From: Bacteroidia bacterium
GTDB taxonomy: Bacteria > Bacteroidota > Bacteroidia > UKL13-3
DNA: 64,000 nucleotides
Assembly (NCBI GenBank): GCA_021740845.1
Contig: JAIOYZ010000010.1
Span: 60,531 to 124,530 of the forward strand
Reading direction: 5' to 3'
Under the pieces are notes generated by a model that had not been told where the DNA came from, did no database searches, and was given only the letters and a program-made list of their open reading frames with translations. How positions within the stretch are numbered: the first letter of the stretch is position 1; each line of letters opens with the position of its first letter. The translations under genes were made by a program, and so were the position numbers. Shown in pieces: positions 20,109 to 28,072 of this stretch.

Positions 20109-20159
20109 ACTTCCCCAATATTCTCCATTTCCAAGCAAAAATACTATGTTCGCAGCACG

Positions 20160-21497
20160 ATGAAAACAATACTGATAAGAAATGCAAAATTGGTAAACGA
20201 GGGCGAAATTTACCATGCAGATGTTTTGATAAAAGGGAAGTTTATTGAAAAGATAGAACGTCAGGGAATTGCAATGCCTGCCGACCAAGTGATTGATGCG
20301 CAAGGCAAATACCTTTTCCCTGGGTTAATTGACGATCAAGTACATTTTAGAGAACCAGGTTTAACTCATAAGGGAGAAATTTATACAGAGGCAAGAGCTG
20401 CCGTTGCTGGGGGTGTAACTTCATTTATGGAAATGCCCAATACTGTTCCAAGTGCCACTACCATTGAGTTGTTAGAGGAGAAATATACACGTGCTTCTGC
20501 TTGCAGTTTGGCAAATTATAGCTTCTTTATGGGTACCACCAATACCAATTTAGAGGAACTCCTTAAAGTAGATGATACCAAAATTTGTGGCGTTAAAATC
20601 TTTATGGGTTCCAGCACAGGGGATATGTTGGTAGACGACCCAAAAGCTTTGGAAGCAATTTTTAGTCAGGTAAAATCTCTTATTGCAACACACTGCGAAA
20701 GCGACCCGTTGATTAAAAAGAACCAAGCAGAAATTATTGCTCAATTTGGAGAAAACATTGATGCTAGTTATCACCCAAAAATTAGAAGTGAAGAGGCTTG
20801 TTATTTGAGTTCTTCATTTGCCGTAGAATTAGCAAAAAAGCACGGAACACGTTTGCATATCTTGCACATTAGCACAGAAAAAGAATTGGCTTTGTTTGAC
20901 CCAAATATTCCTTTGCTGCAAAAGAAAATCACTGCCGAAGCTTGTGTGCATCACCTTTGGTTTAGTGATGAGGATTATAAAACAAAAGGAAATTTCATCA
21001 AGTGGAATCCAGCTGTTAAAAAGGCAAGCGATAGAGATGCCATACTTCAGGCAGTAATCGACAATAGAATTGATGTGATAGCTACCGACCATGCGCCACA
21101 TACGATGGAAGAAAAAAGTGCTACTTATTTAAAAGCTCCTTCGGGCGGACCATTAGTACAACATAGCCTTAATGCTTTATTGGAATTGCACCACCAAGGT
21201 AAATTAAGCCTTGAAAGAATTGCTGAAAAAGCTGCCCACAATGTGGCAATGTTATTTGAAATAGACCGCAGAGGTTTTATACGGGAAGGCTTTTATGCAG
21301 ATTTGGTTTTGGTAGATTTGAACCAAGAATATGAAGTAAGCAAAAGCAATATCTTATACAAATGTGGCTGGAGTCCGTTTGAAGGGCAAACCTTCCACTC
21401 AAAGGTTACCCATACTTTTGTTAATGGTCATTTAGCCTACGAAAACGGGCAACTCAGCGAAAGCGAATTAGGAATGCGTTTGAAGTTTAATAGGTAG
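20160..21497 (+). CDS. pyrC: Dihydroorotase
   Basis: Third enzyme of de novo pyrimidine synthesis: cyclises carbamoyl aspartate to dihydroorotate, cytoplasmic. 445 residues of the amidohydrolase fold. The metal-site loop reads D-D-Q-V-H-F-R-E-P-G, so the first His of the classical H-x-H is Gln; I recall this Q-x-H form from other Bacteroidota dihydroorotases. Other signatures: G-V-T-S-F-M-E-M-P-N-T, V-K-I-F-M-G-S-S with the carboxylatable Lys, T-H-C-E-S, H-I-L-H-I-S-T and A-T-D-H-A-P-H-T. It stands alone, and its promoter must lie at the edge of the repeat block. Confidence 0.92.
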   Translation: MKTILIRNAKLVNEGEIYHADVLIKGKFIEKIERQGIAMPADQVIDAQGKYLFPGLIDDQVHFREPGLTHKGEIYTEARAAVAGGVTSFMEMPNTVPSATTIELLEEKYTRASACSLANYSFFMGTTNTNLEELLKVDDTKICGVKIFMGSSTGDMLVDDPKALEAIFSQVKSLIATHCESDPLIKKNQAEIIAQFGENIDASYHPKIRSEEACYLSSSFAVELAKKHGTRLHILHISTEKELALFDPNIPLLQKKITAEACVHHLWFSDEDYKTKGNFIKWNPAVKKASDRDAILQAVIDNRIDVIATDHAPHTMEEKSATYLKAPSGGPLVQHSLNALLELHHQGKLSLERIAEKAAHNVAMLFEIDRRGFIREGFYADLVLVDLNQEYEVSKSNILYKCGWSPFEGQTFHSKVTHTFVNGHLAYENGQLSESELGMRLKFNR

Positions 21498-21593
21498 CAT
21501 TTTTCTTAACTCACAAAGCACAACTTATTATTATTTCAAAATTGAATTTTAAAACTCCTTTTGGAACCAATTGAAAAAGATTAAATTTGAGAT

Positions 21594-21887
21594 ATGAAAA
21601 ACGATGAAGAAATAATAGAATCGCTTATTTCAGGGGGCTTAATTGGAGCTGCATTAGGCTTATTGATATCAAAAAACAAGGAAGAGGGAACGATTTTGGG
21701 TGCATTGGCAGGTGCTGCAATTGTGGCAACATTTAGGGCCAATGAAAAAGCAAATGAAACAAAAATACCAATGGTGGTAGAGGAAAATGGCAATCTTTAC
21801 CAAATTCATGAAGATGGCAAGAAAACACTTATTCGCAAAATAAATAAGTCATTGGAAAAATTACCCCAAAATTTCAAGTTGAAATAA
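21594..21887 (+). CDS. Glycine-zipper membrane protein paired with zeta-like kinase
   Basis: 97 residues. Residues about 12-50 form two short hydrophobic segments with regularly spaced glycines (S-G-G-L-I-G-A-A-L-G-L-L and G-A-L-A-G-A-A-I-V-A), a glycine-zipper hairpin. The soluble tail V-V-E-E-N-G-N-L-Y-Q-I-H-E-D-G-K-K looks like a small beta hairpin. Its stop codon is separated from the next start by a single base, so the two genes are translationally coupled. The arrangement of a small first gene followed by a zeta-like kinase recalls toxin-antitoxin layouts, but this protein does not resemble known epsilon antitoxins. Confidence 0.7.
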   Translation: MKNDEEIIESLISGGLIGAALGLLISKNKEEGTILGALAGAAIVATFRANEKANETKIPMVVEENGNLYQIHEDGKKTLIRKINKSLEKLPQNFKLK

Positions 21888-21888
21888 T

Positions 21889-22614
21889 ATGCCTACTAAA
21901 AGAATGAGAGTTTTTGCAGGTCCTAATGGCTCTGGGAAAACAACCATTGTAAAAAGCCTTCAAGGGGAAATTCCCTTTGGAGTTTATATAAATGCAGACG
22001 ATATTGAAAGTTTGCTGAATGCAGGTAAAGTCCTTTTGTTTAATGCATATCAATTACAAATTAACGAATTTCAAATTCAGGAATTTTTTAAGGAAAGTCA
22101 ATTTGCTCCAATAAAAAGAAATGAATCAGATCTATGGAAAAAATTAATCGTGAGGGAAAATATACTTTATATCCACACTTATGTAGATTCGTACCTCGCC
22201 GCAGATTTAGCAGAATTTATTAGGCAACAATTGTTGGCAAATAATATTTCATTTACCTACGAAACAGTAATGAGTCATAAAGGAAAGATCGACTTTTTGG
22301 ATGAGGCAATGAAGAATAATTATCGGGTTTATTTATATTTTATTGCAACAGAAGACCCTGAAATTAATATTAGCAGAGTAAATCTGAGGGTTGCCCAGCA
22401 TGGACACAATGTTGCTCCTGAGGTTATCAAAAAAAGATACTACAAAAGTTTGGAGCATCTTAAAGAAGCTGTTAAGAAAAGTAACCGAGCTTATATTTGG
22501 GACAACTCCGGAACCGCAAGTTTATTGATTGCTGAGATTACAAATGGAGAGAATGTAAAAATAATTGATACTGATCATGTACCGAATTGGTTTATAAATT
22601 ACTTGGCCAATTAG
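21889..22614 (+). CDS. Zeta-toxin-like P-loop kinase
   Basis: 241 residues. The Walker A motif G-P-N-G-S-G-K-T-T at about 10-18 is followed by Y-I-N-A-D-D-I, the zeta-toxin/AAA_33 pattern with the substrate-binding Asp. S-F-T-Y-E-T-V-M-S matches the conserved F-E-T-x-x-S. R-V-A-Q-H-G-H-N-V fits the arginine-containing lid (usually R-x-x-x-G-G-H-x-V), and I-K-K-R-Y-Y-K-S-L follows it. Known zeta enzymes phosphorylate UDP-N-acetylglucosamine or related compounds. Whether this one is toxic is unknown. The only partner is the upstream glycine-zipper gene. Confidence 0.8.
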   Translation: MPTKRMRVFAGPNGSGKTTIVKSLQGEIPFGVYINADDIESLLNAGKVLLFNAYQLQINEFQIQEFFKESQFAPIKRNESDLWKKLIVRENILYIHTYVDSYLAADLAEFIRQQLLANNISFTYETVMSHKGKIDFLDEAMKNNYRVYLYFIATEDPEINISRVNLRVAQHGHNVAPEVIKKRYYKSLEHLKEAVKKSNRAYIWDNSGTASLLIAEITNGENVKIIDTDHVPNWFINYLAN

Positions 22615-22770
22615 AAGTAATTTCAAAACTTTTATTAATCAAAATACACATTTTATTAATAAATTATTTTCCAAACTGTTCGAACCTAAAAAACAACTTG
22701 AAAGGATTCCCTCTCCAAATTTTACTTTTTATTTCCGGGGAATATTGTAGTTTTATTTTTCTAAGAAACT

Positions 22771-23232
22771 ATGAAAAAAACTGTCAACGATTGGTTCAAC
22801 GAATATGGCGAAAGTCACCAGAACCCTACCAATAAAGCCATTCATTGGATTTGTGTTCCTACCATTTTCTTTTGTGTAATTGCTTTCTTATCTCTTATTC
22901 CATTGCCAAATCCAATGCATTTACCGCTTAGTTTGGCTCATGTTATTTTGCTAATGGCCTCTATTTTCTATTTACGATTATCTTGGAAATTGGCCCTAGG
23001 CACCATCGCATTTGCTAGCATTTGTCTTTGGTTCAGCCTAAAACTTACTGAATTTGATTACCCTTTGGGATATATTGCCTTGGCACTTTTTGCTGCCGCA
23101 TGGGTGGGTCAATTTTATGGGCACCATATTGAAGGTAAAAAACCAAGTTTCTTAAAAGACTTGCAATTTCTAATGATTGGACCATTTTGGCTAATGGGTT
23201 TGTTGTTTGCTAAATTCAAAATTACATATTAA
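22771..23232 (+). CDS. Mpo1-like / DUF962 membrane protein
   Basis: 153 residues, four transmembrane helices. The N-terminal N-D-W-F-N-E-Y-G-E-S-H-Q-N-P-T-N-K and I-H-W-I-C-V-P, and the C-terminal G-Q-F-Y-G-H-H-I-E-G-K-K-P-S, contain the conserved histidines of the DUF962 (YGL010w/Mpo1) family. The yeast member is an iron-dependent dioxygenase for 2-hydroxy fatty acids. The histidine set is present here, so a similar lipid-oxidising role in the inner membrane is plausible but not shown. Single gene, convergent with the globin-like gene. Confidence 0.85.
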   Translation: MKKTVNDWFNEYGESHQNPTNKAIHWICVPTIFFCVIAFLSLIPLPNPMHLPLSLAHVILLMASIFYLRLSWKLALGTIAFASICLWFSLKLTEFDYPLGYIALALFAAAWVGQFYGHHIEGKKPSFLKDLQFLMIGPFWLMGLLFAKFKITY

Positions 23233-23234
23233 AA

Positions 23235-23266
23235 AAGGCCTGCAAGCTTTAACACTTACAGGCCTT
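23235..23266 (-). terminator. Terminator of the globin-like gene
   Basis: Read on the minus strand, AAGGCCTGTAAG pairs with CTTGCAGGCCTT (one mismatch near the loop), followed by a run of T. It lies between the convergent Mpo1-like and globin-like genes and probably serves mainly the minus-strand gene. Confidence 0.75.
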
Positions 23267-23287
23267 AAACACCCCGCTTTTTCCCAA

Positions 23288-23869
23288 TTATTGTTGAACA
23301 ATATCTGCCTCTGTGGTATACAATAAGGCTACTAAATCGTTCACTAATTTTTCATTATTGGCTGCAGTAACGCCATTCTTTGCCAATCCAATTCCAATAT
23401 CACCAACAAATTTATCAAAGTCGGCTTTACTGGCTTTAACGCCCATTCTATTGTTCTTAGCAGGATTATGTGCATCTTTCATGTTCATTCCCGTATACAA
23501 ATAAGAGGCATTTTTGCATCCTGTTGCAAAGCACATAAAATCTGTAAAGTTCTTGCTCAAAGCCATCAATCCAGTGGTATTGTTGGCACCTAATTCGGCA
23601 AACAATACAGGAAAGAACTTTGTCATTTGAGTATCTGCTGCTATTACCAAAATAGAACTATCTACCACTGCACGCAGAGTTAATCGTCCTTGCTCAATCA
23701 TCATTCCTGTGTTATTGGGATCATTTACCATGGTAGCACCTCCTACCCTTTCGTATAAAGTCGGAGTTGCAGTTGGTGTTTCTGTTGTTTTTGTTTCTTC
23801 TTTAGAACAAGCAATAATGGTGGTCATTAATGCTGTTGCAATTGCGAGTGTAAAAATTGTTTTTTTCAT
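23288..23869 (-). CDS. Lipoprotein with truncated-globin-like domain
   Basis: 193 residues. The signal peptide ends T-I-I-A-C-S, so it is lipidated, and a Thr/Pro-rich linker follows. The domain starts L-Y-E-R-V-G-G, as in group 1 truncated hemoglobins (L-Y-[ED]-R-[LV]-G-G). It continues F-F-P-V-L-F-A-E-L-G and L-S-K-N-F-T-D-F, then Y-T-G-M-N-M-K-D-A-H, where the His matches the proximal haem ligand (usual Y-x-G-x-x-M-x-x-x-H). A haem-binding globin at the cell envelope is inferred. It lies 18 bp downstream of a membrane-anchored unknown and downstream of an ECF sigma/anti-sigma pair. Confidence 0.7.
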   Translation of the reverse strand: MKKTIFTLAIATALMTTIIACSKEETKTTETPTATPTLYERVGGATMVNDPNNTGMMIEQGRLTLRAVVDSSILVIAADTQMTKFFPVLFAELGANNTTGLMALSKNFTDFMCFATGCKNASYLYTGMNMKDAHNPAKNNRMGVKASKADFDKFVGDIGIGLAKNGVTAANNEKLVNDLVALLYTTEADIVQQ

Positions 23870-23887
23870 GTTGTGTATGTTTTATGG

Positions 23888-24328
23888 TTAGTCAAATAGA
23901 ATTGGAGAGGTAACAAGTGAGACCAATTTTTTAGAAAAACTAGTTTCTGAAATTCCAACCGGACAGCCAGATTCTAAAGCTTCTGCAGTAGATTGGTATA
24001 CTTGAGAATTTAGTTGTGTAAAGAATTGAACCTTCTCATTAATTTCAATGGCGCTTTGTAATTTAGGTTGATAAATAAATACCAAAACCTTTTGCTTGGG
24101 ATTCACCAATGCGTTTTGAACACCGTTCAATTGCGAAGTAAATTCTTGAATTGCCATTGAAGATTCAGGACTTATTTCCTCTTTAAAATCTATTCTTCCC
24201 ATGGCATAAACCATTTGATTGGCCTTATGCTTTTTTACAAAATAAAGGTGAATGCCCAAAGTGGTCATGAGCCCAAAAACAAGTAGTAGTGAAATTCCAA
24301 TAAGTTGTTTTGTAGTTTTAGTTTTCAT
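23888..24328 (-). CDS. Membrane-anchored protein upstream of the globin-like gene
   Basis: 146 residues. One N-terminal transmembrane helix (about 9-30, I-S-L-L-L-V-F-G-L-M-T-T-L-G-I) follows a Lys-rich start. The remaining 115 residues are periplasmic, with V-Y-A-M-G-R-I-D-F, K-V-L-V-F-I-Y-Q-P-K and S-G-C-P-V-G-I-S. There is only one Cys, and I recognise no domain. The 18-bp gap to the globin-like gene suggests one operon and possibly a shared redox or haem-related task. The family is unknown to me. Confidence 0.6.
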   Translation of the reverse strand: MKTKTTKQLIGISLLLVFGLMTTLGIHLYFVKKHKANQMVYAMGRIDFKEEISPESSMAIQEFTSQLNGVQNALVNPKQKVLVFIYQPKLQSAIEINEKVQFFTQLNSQVYQSTAEALESGCPVGISETSFSKKLVSLVTSPILFD

Positions 24329-24526
24329 AAATGTTCTGTTTAGTTAAGAGCATATACGAGAACTTTTGCCAACTGGATCTCTAGTTTCAAAAAAAACTTG
24401 TAAATTTTTTAGGTTCGGTTTGAACCAACTGAAAATACAGAATTGCATTTCTGCTTTCTTATGAAAGAAAACTACTTAAAATAAAAATATAGGATTGAAA
24501 ATTTTGATAGAGTAAACGGATATTTT

Positions 24527-25333
24527 CTAACCGTTTACCTGTCCAATTACCACTAAATCAGTTAGAGTTGGCGATTCACTTCCACCCGTTTTTTCAATTG
24601 TTACAGCAAAAATATCTGCGGCAGGAGTTGCCACTTGACTTAAAAAAATCTTGCCCGATTCTAAATCAAAAACACCAGCATTAATAGGTTTACCGCCCAC
24701 CAATGCCCATAATTGATATTGTTTTCCTTCTGGCAAAGCTGGCATATTTACCAAACTCACATAGGTTTCTTTAGAATCTTTGTTCCAATAAACCTGTAAT
24801 CGAGCATCTGGAAACTTCTCAGTGCCTTTCAATTTCACAGGTAAAAACGCATCACTTTGTATGGTTTGTATTTGTTGGTTCAAACCGTCTAATTCTATTG
24901 AGGTTCTATTTACATTATCCGATAACAAAGTTTTCTCAGCATTTAAGGCTACCAACTTTTCTTCCGTATCTTTTAATTTGGTTTGCGATTGGTATAACAT
25001 AAACCCTAATCCCATCACCAAAAGCAGCGATGCGGCTAAAGAATATTGATACCATTTTACATTTTGGTTCAAACCGGAATTACTTATTGCAATGGTTTTG
25101 GCAATAGGCTTAAACTCAAGTTGAGATTTAATTTTAGCCTTTAATTCTGGAGGCGGTGTTTGGGCAAATTCGTCGGAAAAGGAGTTGAGGGAATCCTGAA
25201 TATCTAATAATTCCAATCTCAATTTTGCATCAACAGACAACAAGGAATCTATCATAGATTTTTCCTCTGGAGTACATGCGTCCATTGCATACAACTCCAA
25301 TAATCCACTTTCTCTTAATTCCTCGCTAGTCAT
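24527..25333 (-). CDS. Anti-sigma factor (RskA-type)
   Basis: 268 residues from the ATG at 25333, which overlaps the end of the sigma factor gene by 8 bp. An N-terminal zinc-less anti-sigma domain (E-L-Y-A-M-D-A-C-T-P-E-E) is followed by one transmembrane helix at about 95-115 (Y-S-L-A-A-S-L-L-L-V-M-G), a coiled-coil segment, and a periplasmic RskA C-terminal domain. That domain has V-Y-W-N-K-D-S-K-E-T-Y-V-S-L and L-P-E-G-K-Q-Y-Q-L-W-A, the hallmark of the family. It holds the sigma factor at the inner membrane until a signal triggers release. Two exact dispersed motifs (24877, 25066) occur in the gene. Confidence 0.87.
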   Translation of the reverse strand: MTSEELRESGLLELYAMDACTPEEKSMIDSLLSVDAKLRLELLDIQDSLNSFSDEFAQTPPPELKAKIKSQLEFKPIAKTIAISNSGLNQNVKWYQYSLAASLLLVMGLGFMLYQSQTKLKDTEEKLVALNAEKTLLSDNVNRTSIELDGLNQQIQTIQSDAFLPVKLKGTEKFPDARLQVYWNKDSKETYVSLVNMPALPEGKQYQLWALVGGKPINAGVFDLESGKIFLSQVATPAADIFAVTIEKTGGSESPTLTDLVVIGQVNG

Positions 25334-25895
25334 TATTGCCTCCCAATTTATTATGACCAAAAACAGTTCTCAATTTTTGTATTGCTTGCCGCGCTCGTGT
25401 TTTCACTGTGCCCAAAGGTATATCGAAATCTTTAGAAATTTCGGATTGCGAATAACCTAAGAAATACATTTTCTCCACTATCTCCCTTTGTTCTTCGGGC
25501 AATTGATTCACCAAAGATTTTAAACCAATGGATTCCTCGCTCATTTTAGAATGGTGTTGCTGATCAATAATATATACGGAATTTTCGAGCTCTTGGTTTT
25601 GCTGAGCAATTTTTTCTTGTTTGCTTCTAAGGGCATCGATAGAAATATTACGAGCAATATTCAACATCCAAGTATACAATCTTCCTTTAGAAGGATCAAA
25701 AGAAGAAAAGTTATTCCAAATTTTTATAAAGGTTTCCTGGGTTAAATCCTCAGCTAATTCTCTGTTTTGAATTACTCTACTAATTACACCAAAAATTGCA
25801 GCAGAGTAATTCTGATATAAAATATCAAAAGATTCTTCCGACCCTGTTTGCAGGATTTGAATTAATTCTGTTTCTGAAATTTTAGTTTTGGGCAA
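25326..25895 (-). CDS. ECF RNA polymerase sigma factor (SigK/RpoE-like)
   Basis: 189 residues. Region 2 has A-E-D-L-T-Q-E-T-F-I-K-I-W-N and G-R-L-Y-T-W-M-L-N-I-A-R-N; region 4 has L-P-E-E-Q-R-E-I-V, Y-F-L-G-Y-S-Q-S-E-I-S and P-L-G-T-V-K-T-R-A-R. This fits the ECF group that pairs with RskA-type anti-sigma factors. It overlaps its anti-sigma gene by 8 bp, and the membrane protein and globin-like lipoprotein follow. ECF factors of this kind usually autoregulate, but I could not find a convincing operator. Confidence 0.9.
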   Translation of the reverse strand: MPKTKISETELIQILQTGSEESFDILYQNYSAAIFGVISRVIQNRELAEDLTQETFIKIWNNFSSFDPSKGRLYTWMLNIARNISIDALRSKQEKIAQQNQELENSVYIIDQQHHSKMSEESIGLKSLVNQLPEEQREIVEKMYFLGYSQSEISKDFDIPLGTVKTRARQAIQKLRTVFGHNKLGGNND

Positions 25896-26001
25896 AGGAT
25901 TAATTTGTACAAATAAAGTTTTAAATACCTAAGGTGCCAAGTAAAAAAAAGTGCATTAATTTTTCTAATAACCCTAAAACAAGGTTTATTGTTTTCTAAA
26001 A

Positions 26002-26307
26002 CTATTTATTACGGTTATCCAAAGCCATTTGAATCTCGTTAAAAAGGAGTCCACTTCCGCCACCAAAATGCTGGATAATTGTTAAATTTGGTTGAATAGT
26101 TAACAAGTCCTTCTTCAATTTTAGTTCCTCTTCATCTAAAATTCCACCACCCAATAAAACTAAATCAAAGGTGTGTTTTTGAGCCAAAGCAAGCGCATCC
26201 ACATCCTTTATAGCACCATGCGAATGCCAATTGGGATGTTTGTTAATCGACTTTAATACTGTTGCCAGTATATCAGGATGTCTGCCTATGACTAATATTT
26301 CTACCAT
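26002..26307 (-). CDS. Degenerate response-regulator receiver-like protein
   Basis: 101 residues with the alternating strand/helix pattern of a receiver domain: V-E-I-L-V-I-G-R-H-P, D-A-L-A-L-A, F-D-L-V-L-L-G-G-G-I, L-T-I-I-Q-H-F. At the position of the phospho-accepting Asp (usual D-L-V-L-L-D) there is Gly, and the N-terminal acidic pair is missing, so it cannot be phosphorylated in the normal way. It is the last gene of a three-gene operon and overlaps the nitroreductase gene by one base. It may be a regulatory or structural partner of that enzyme. Confidence 0.6.
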   Translation of the reverse strand: MVEILVIGRHPDILATVLKSINKHPNWHSHGAIKDVDALALAQKHTFDLVLLGGGILDEEELKLKKDLLTIQPNLTIIQHFGGGSGLLFNEIQMALDNRNK

Positions 26308-26885
26308 TAAGCTATTAAAATTTCTTCAAGGGGTTTTCTGGTTCTAGGTGTTATTTCTCTGGTTAAAAATGGCTCAGGTAATTTTTCGGGTTGATCCAAA
26401 TAACCTAAAGCAATAACTATTACTGGCTCTAAATCTGTCTCTAAATTAAAGATAGATTTAATATCCTCCTTACTAAAACCGCCCATTGGATGAGCCATAA
26501 TTCCCATTGAAGTAGCCTGCAAAATTAAGCCTGCATTTGCTGCGCCTACATCGTGCATGGCTGTTCCATTTGGCGGATTGCCTTCTCTTTTAAATGTAGT
26601 TTTGGCAATACTAACAATAAAAGCACCTGCATGCTGCGCCCAAGGCGTATTTCCACCCGCCAAAGTAGAAAGTATTTTATTGAAATTCTCTGATCCTTTT
26701 GGAGCAATTATATATCGCCAAGGTTGTTCGTTTACAGCACTAAACATCCACGATGCCGCTTCTACCATGGTTTTTAAATCGTCTTCAACCACTACCTGTT
26801 CGTTGAAACTTCTTGCACTCCAACGGTTTTTGATTATATCTAATACAGGAAAATATGTTTTTGCTATTTTATTTTTACTCATCAT
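26307..26885 (-). CDS. Nitroreductase-family flavoprotein
   Basis: 192 residues. The FMN-binding start R-W-S-A-R-S-F, then E-A-A-S-W-M-F-S-A-V-N-E-Q-P-W-R-Y-I (the usual A-P-S-x-x-N-x-Q-P-W), and H-D-V-G-A-A-N-A-G-L-I-L-Q-A and P-M-G-G-F identify the nitroreductase superfamily. It would reduce nitro compounds, quinones or similar acceptors with NAD(P)H. Its start directly abuts the pirin stop. The pirin, nitroreductase and receiver-like genes form one operon whose genes abut or overlap by 1 bp, perhaps an aromatic or electrophile stress module. Confidence 0.85.
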   Translation of the reverse strand: MMSKNKIAKTYFPVLDIIKNRWSARSFNEQVVVEDDLKTMVEAASWMFSAVNEQPWRYIIAPKGSENFNKILSTLAGGNTPWAQHAGAFIVSIAKTTFKREGNPPNGTAMHDVGAANAGLILQATSMGIMAHPMGGFSKEDIKSIFNLETDLEPVIVIALGYLDQPEKLPEPFLTREITPRTRKPLEEILIA

Positions 26886-27761
26886 TTATATATTCATGGG
26901 TACTTCCATTAACAAAATTTCCGCATCATTTGAATTTGCAACTAAATCAAACTTTTCTAAATCCCAAAGCCCTAAGCCATCTCTCTCGCTCAAAGAAATG
27001 TGGTTAAGGGTAATATCTCCCTTAATTACAAAGGCATACACCCCATTTCCTTTTTTCTTAAGTTGATAAGTTGTTTCAAAATTTTTGTCGAACCTACCCA
27101 AATGAAACCATGCATCTTGGTGAATCCAAACACCAGCATCTTCTGGACTGGGAGATAAAATTTGCTGCAATTTGTTATGTCGATCTTTTAAATCGAGGCT
27201 AATTTGATCGTACCTTGGAGTAACATTTTTCTTATTAGGAAAAACCCAAATCTGTAAAAACTTAGTGAGCTGGTCTTTGTTTTTATTGTATTCGCTATGG
27301 TAAATTCCCGTTCCAGCACTCATCACTTGTATATCGCCTTTCTTAATAACAGTGGTATTACCCATTGAATCTTTGTGCTCCAAATCGCCCTCGAGAGGAA
27401 TGGAAATAATTTCCATATTATCGTGTGGGTGGGTACCAAAACCCATTCCAGCATCTACCCTATCGTCGTTTAAAACACGTAGAACACCAAAGTGCATTCT
27501 ATCTGGATTGTAATAACTGGCAAAGCTAAATGTATGATGAGAATCTAACCAACCGTGGTTGGCATGACCGCGCGTTGCGGCTTTGTGAAGAACACTGGAT
27601 GTTTCCATAATTGTAATTGGTTTGGGAAGGTGATTAAATCCTATAGGTTCAAGAGGTTTTAATTCATCAATTTGGTTAATCAGATTTTCTGCAATGCTTG
27701 TGCTAGCAACAAATATACTTGAACCTAAAATACCCTTTTTAATAAAATCTTTCCTTTTCAT
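26886..27761 (-). CDS. Pirin family protein (quercetinase-like)
   Basis: 291 residues. The bicupin core has the pirin signature S-H-H-T-F-S-F-A-S-Y-Y with metal ligands in G-T-H-P-H-D-N-M-E-I-I-S and Y-H-S-E-Y-N. The C-terminal cupin is less conserved. Ahead of it there are about 45 extra residues beginning M-K-R-K-D-F-I-K-K-G with a hydrophobic stretch (S-S-I-F-V-A-S-T-S-I-A), resembling a signal peptide without a twin Arg, so export is possible. Some pirins oxidise quercetin; others are redox sensors. First gene of the nitroreductase operon. Confidence 0.82.
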   Translation of the reverse strand: MKRKDFIKKGILGSSIFVASTSIAENLINQIDELKPLEPIGFNHLPKPITIMETSSVLHKAATRGHANHGWLDSHHTFSFASYYNPDRMHFGVLRVLNDDRVDAGMGFGTHPHDNMEIISIPLEGDLEHKDSMGNTTVIKKGDIQVMSAGTGIYHSEYNKNKDQLTKFLQIWVFPNKKNVTPRYDQISLDLKDRHNKLQQILSPSPEDAGVWIHQDAWFHLGRFDKNFETTYQLKKKGNGVYAFVIKGDITLNHISLSERDGLGLWDLEKFDLVANSNDAEILLMEVPMNI

Positions 27762-28072
27762 ATAAACCTATTTTTCGTGCACAAAGGTAATGTCTCACCC
27801 AAACTCAAAGCATTGAACTAGATTAAGAAAAAACGAGGTATTAATTGTTGAAATAAAATTTGGGTTTGCAGTTCGAAAATGGAAATTTAATAGGGTTAAC
27901 CAAATTTAACTGGTGCTCTTAGATAAAACTTCAAAGTATCCTATTCTCACACCATTCCTGTTCTTACCTTTTTATTTATAGGTACCGTTTTAAGTATTGG
28001 CAGGCGAAAAAAAAGGAAGGTTAAAATTAAATAATATTTCAATTATCTTGCTGTATGAAATGAACCAGTTAA
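27762..28072. other. Intergenic region between divergent genes
   Basis: 311 bp between the pirin operon (minus) and the T9SS protein gene (plus). It must hold both promoters. I see no clear TTTG/TAnnTTTG pair, hairpin or repeat. Confidence 0.5.

Noticed and set aside
20160..21497. Gln in place of the first His (D-D-Q-V-H) as an inactivating change in dihydroorotase.
   Set aside because: I recall the same D-D-Q-V-H form in other Bacteroidota dihydroorotases, and all other catalytic motifs are intact.
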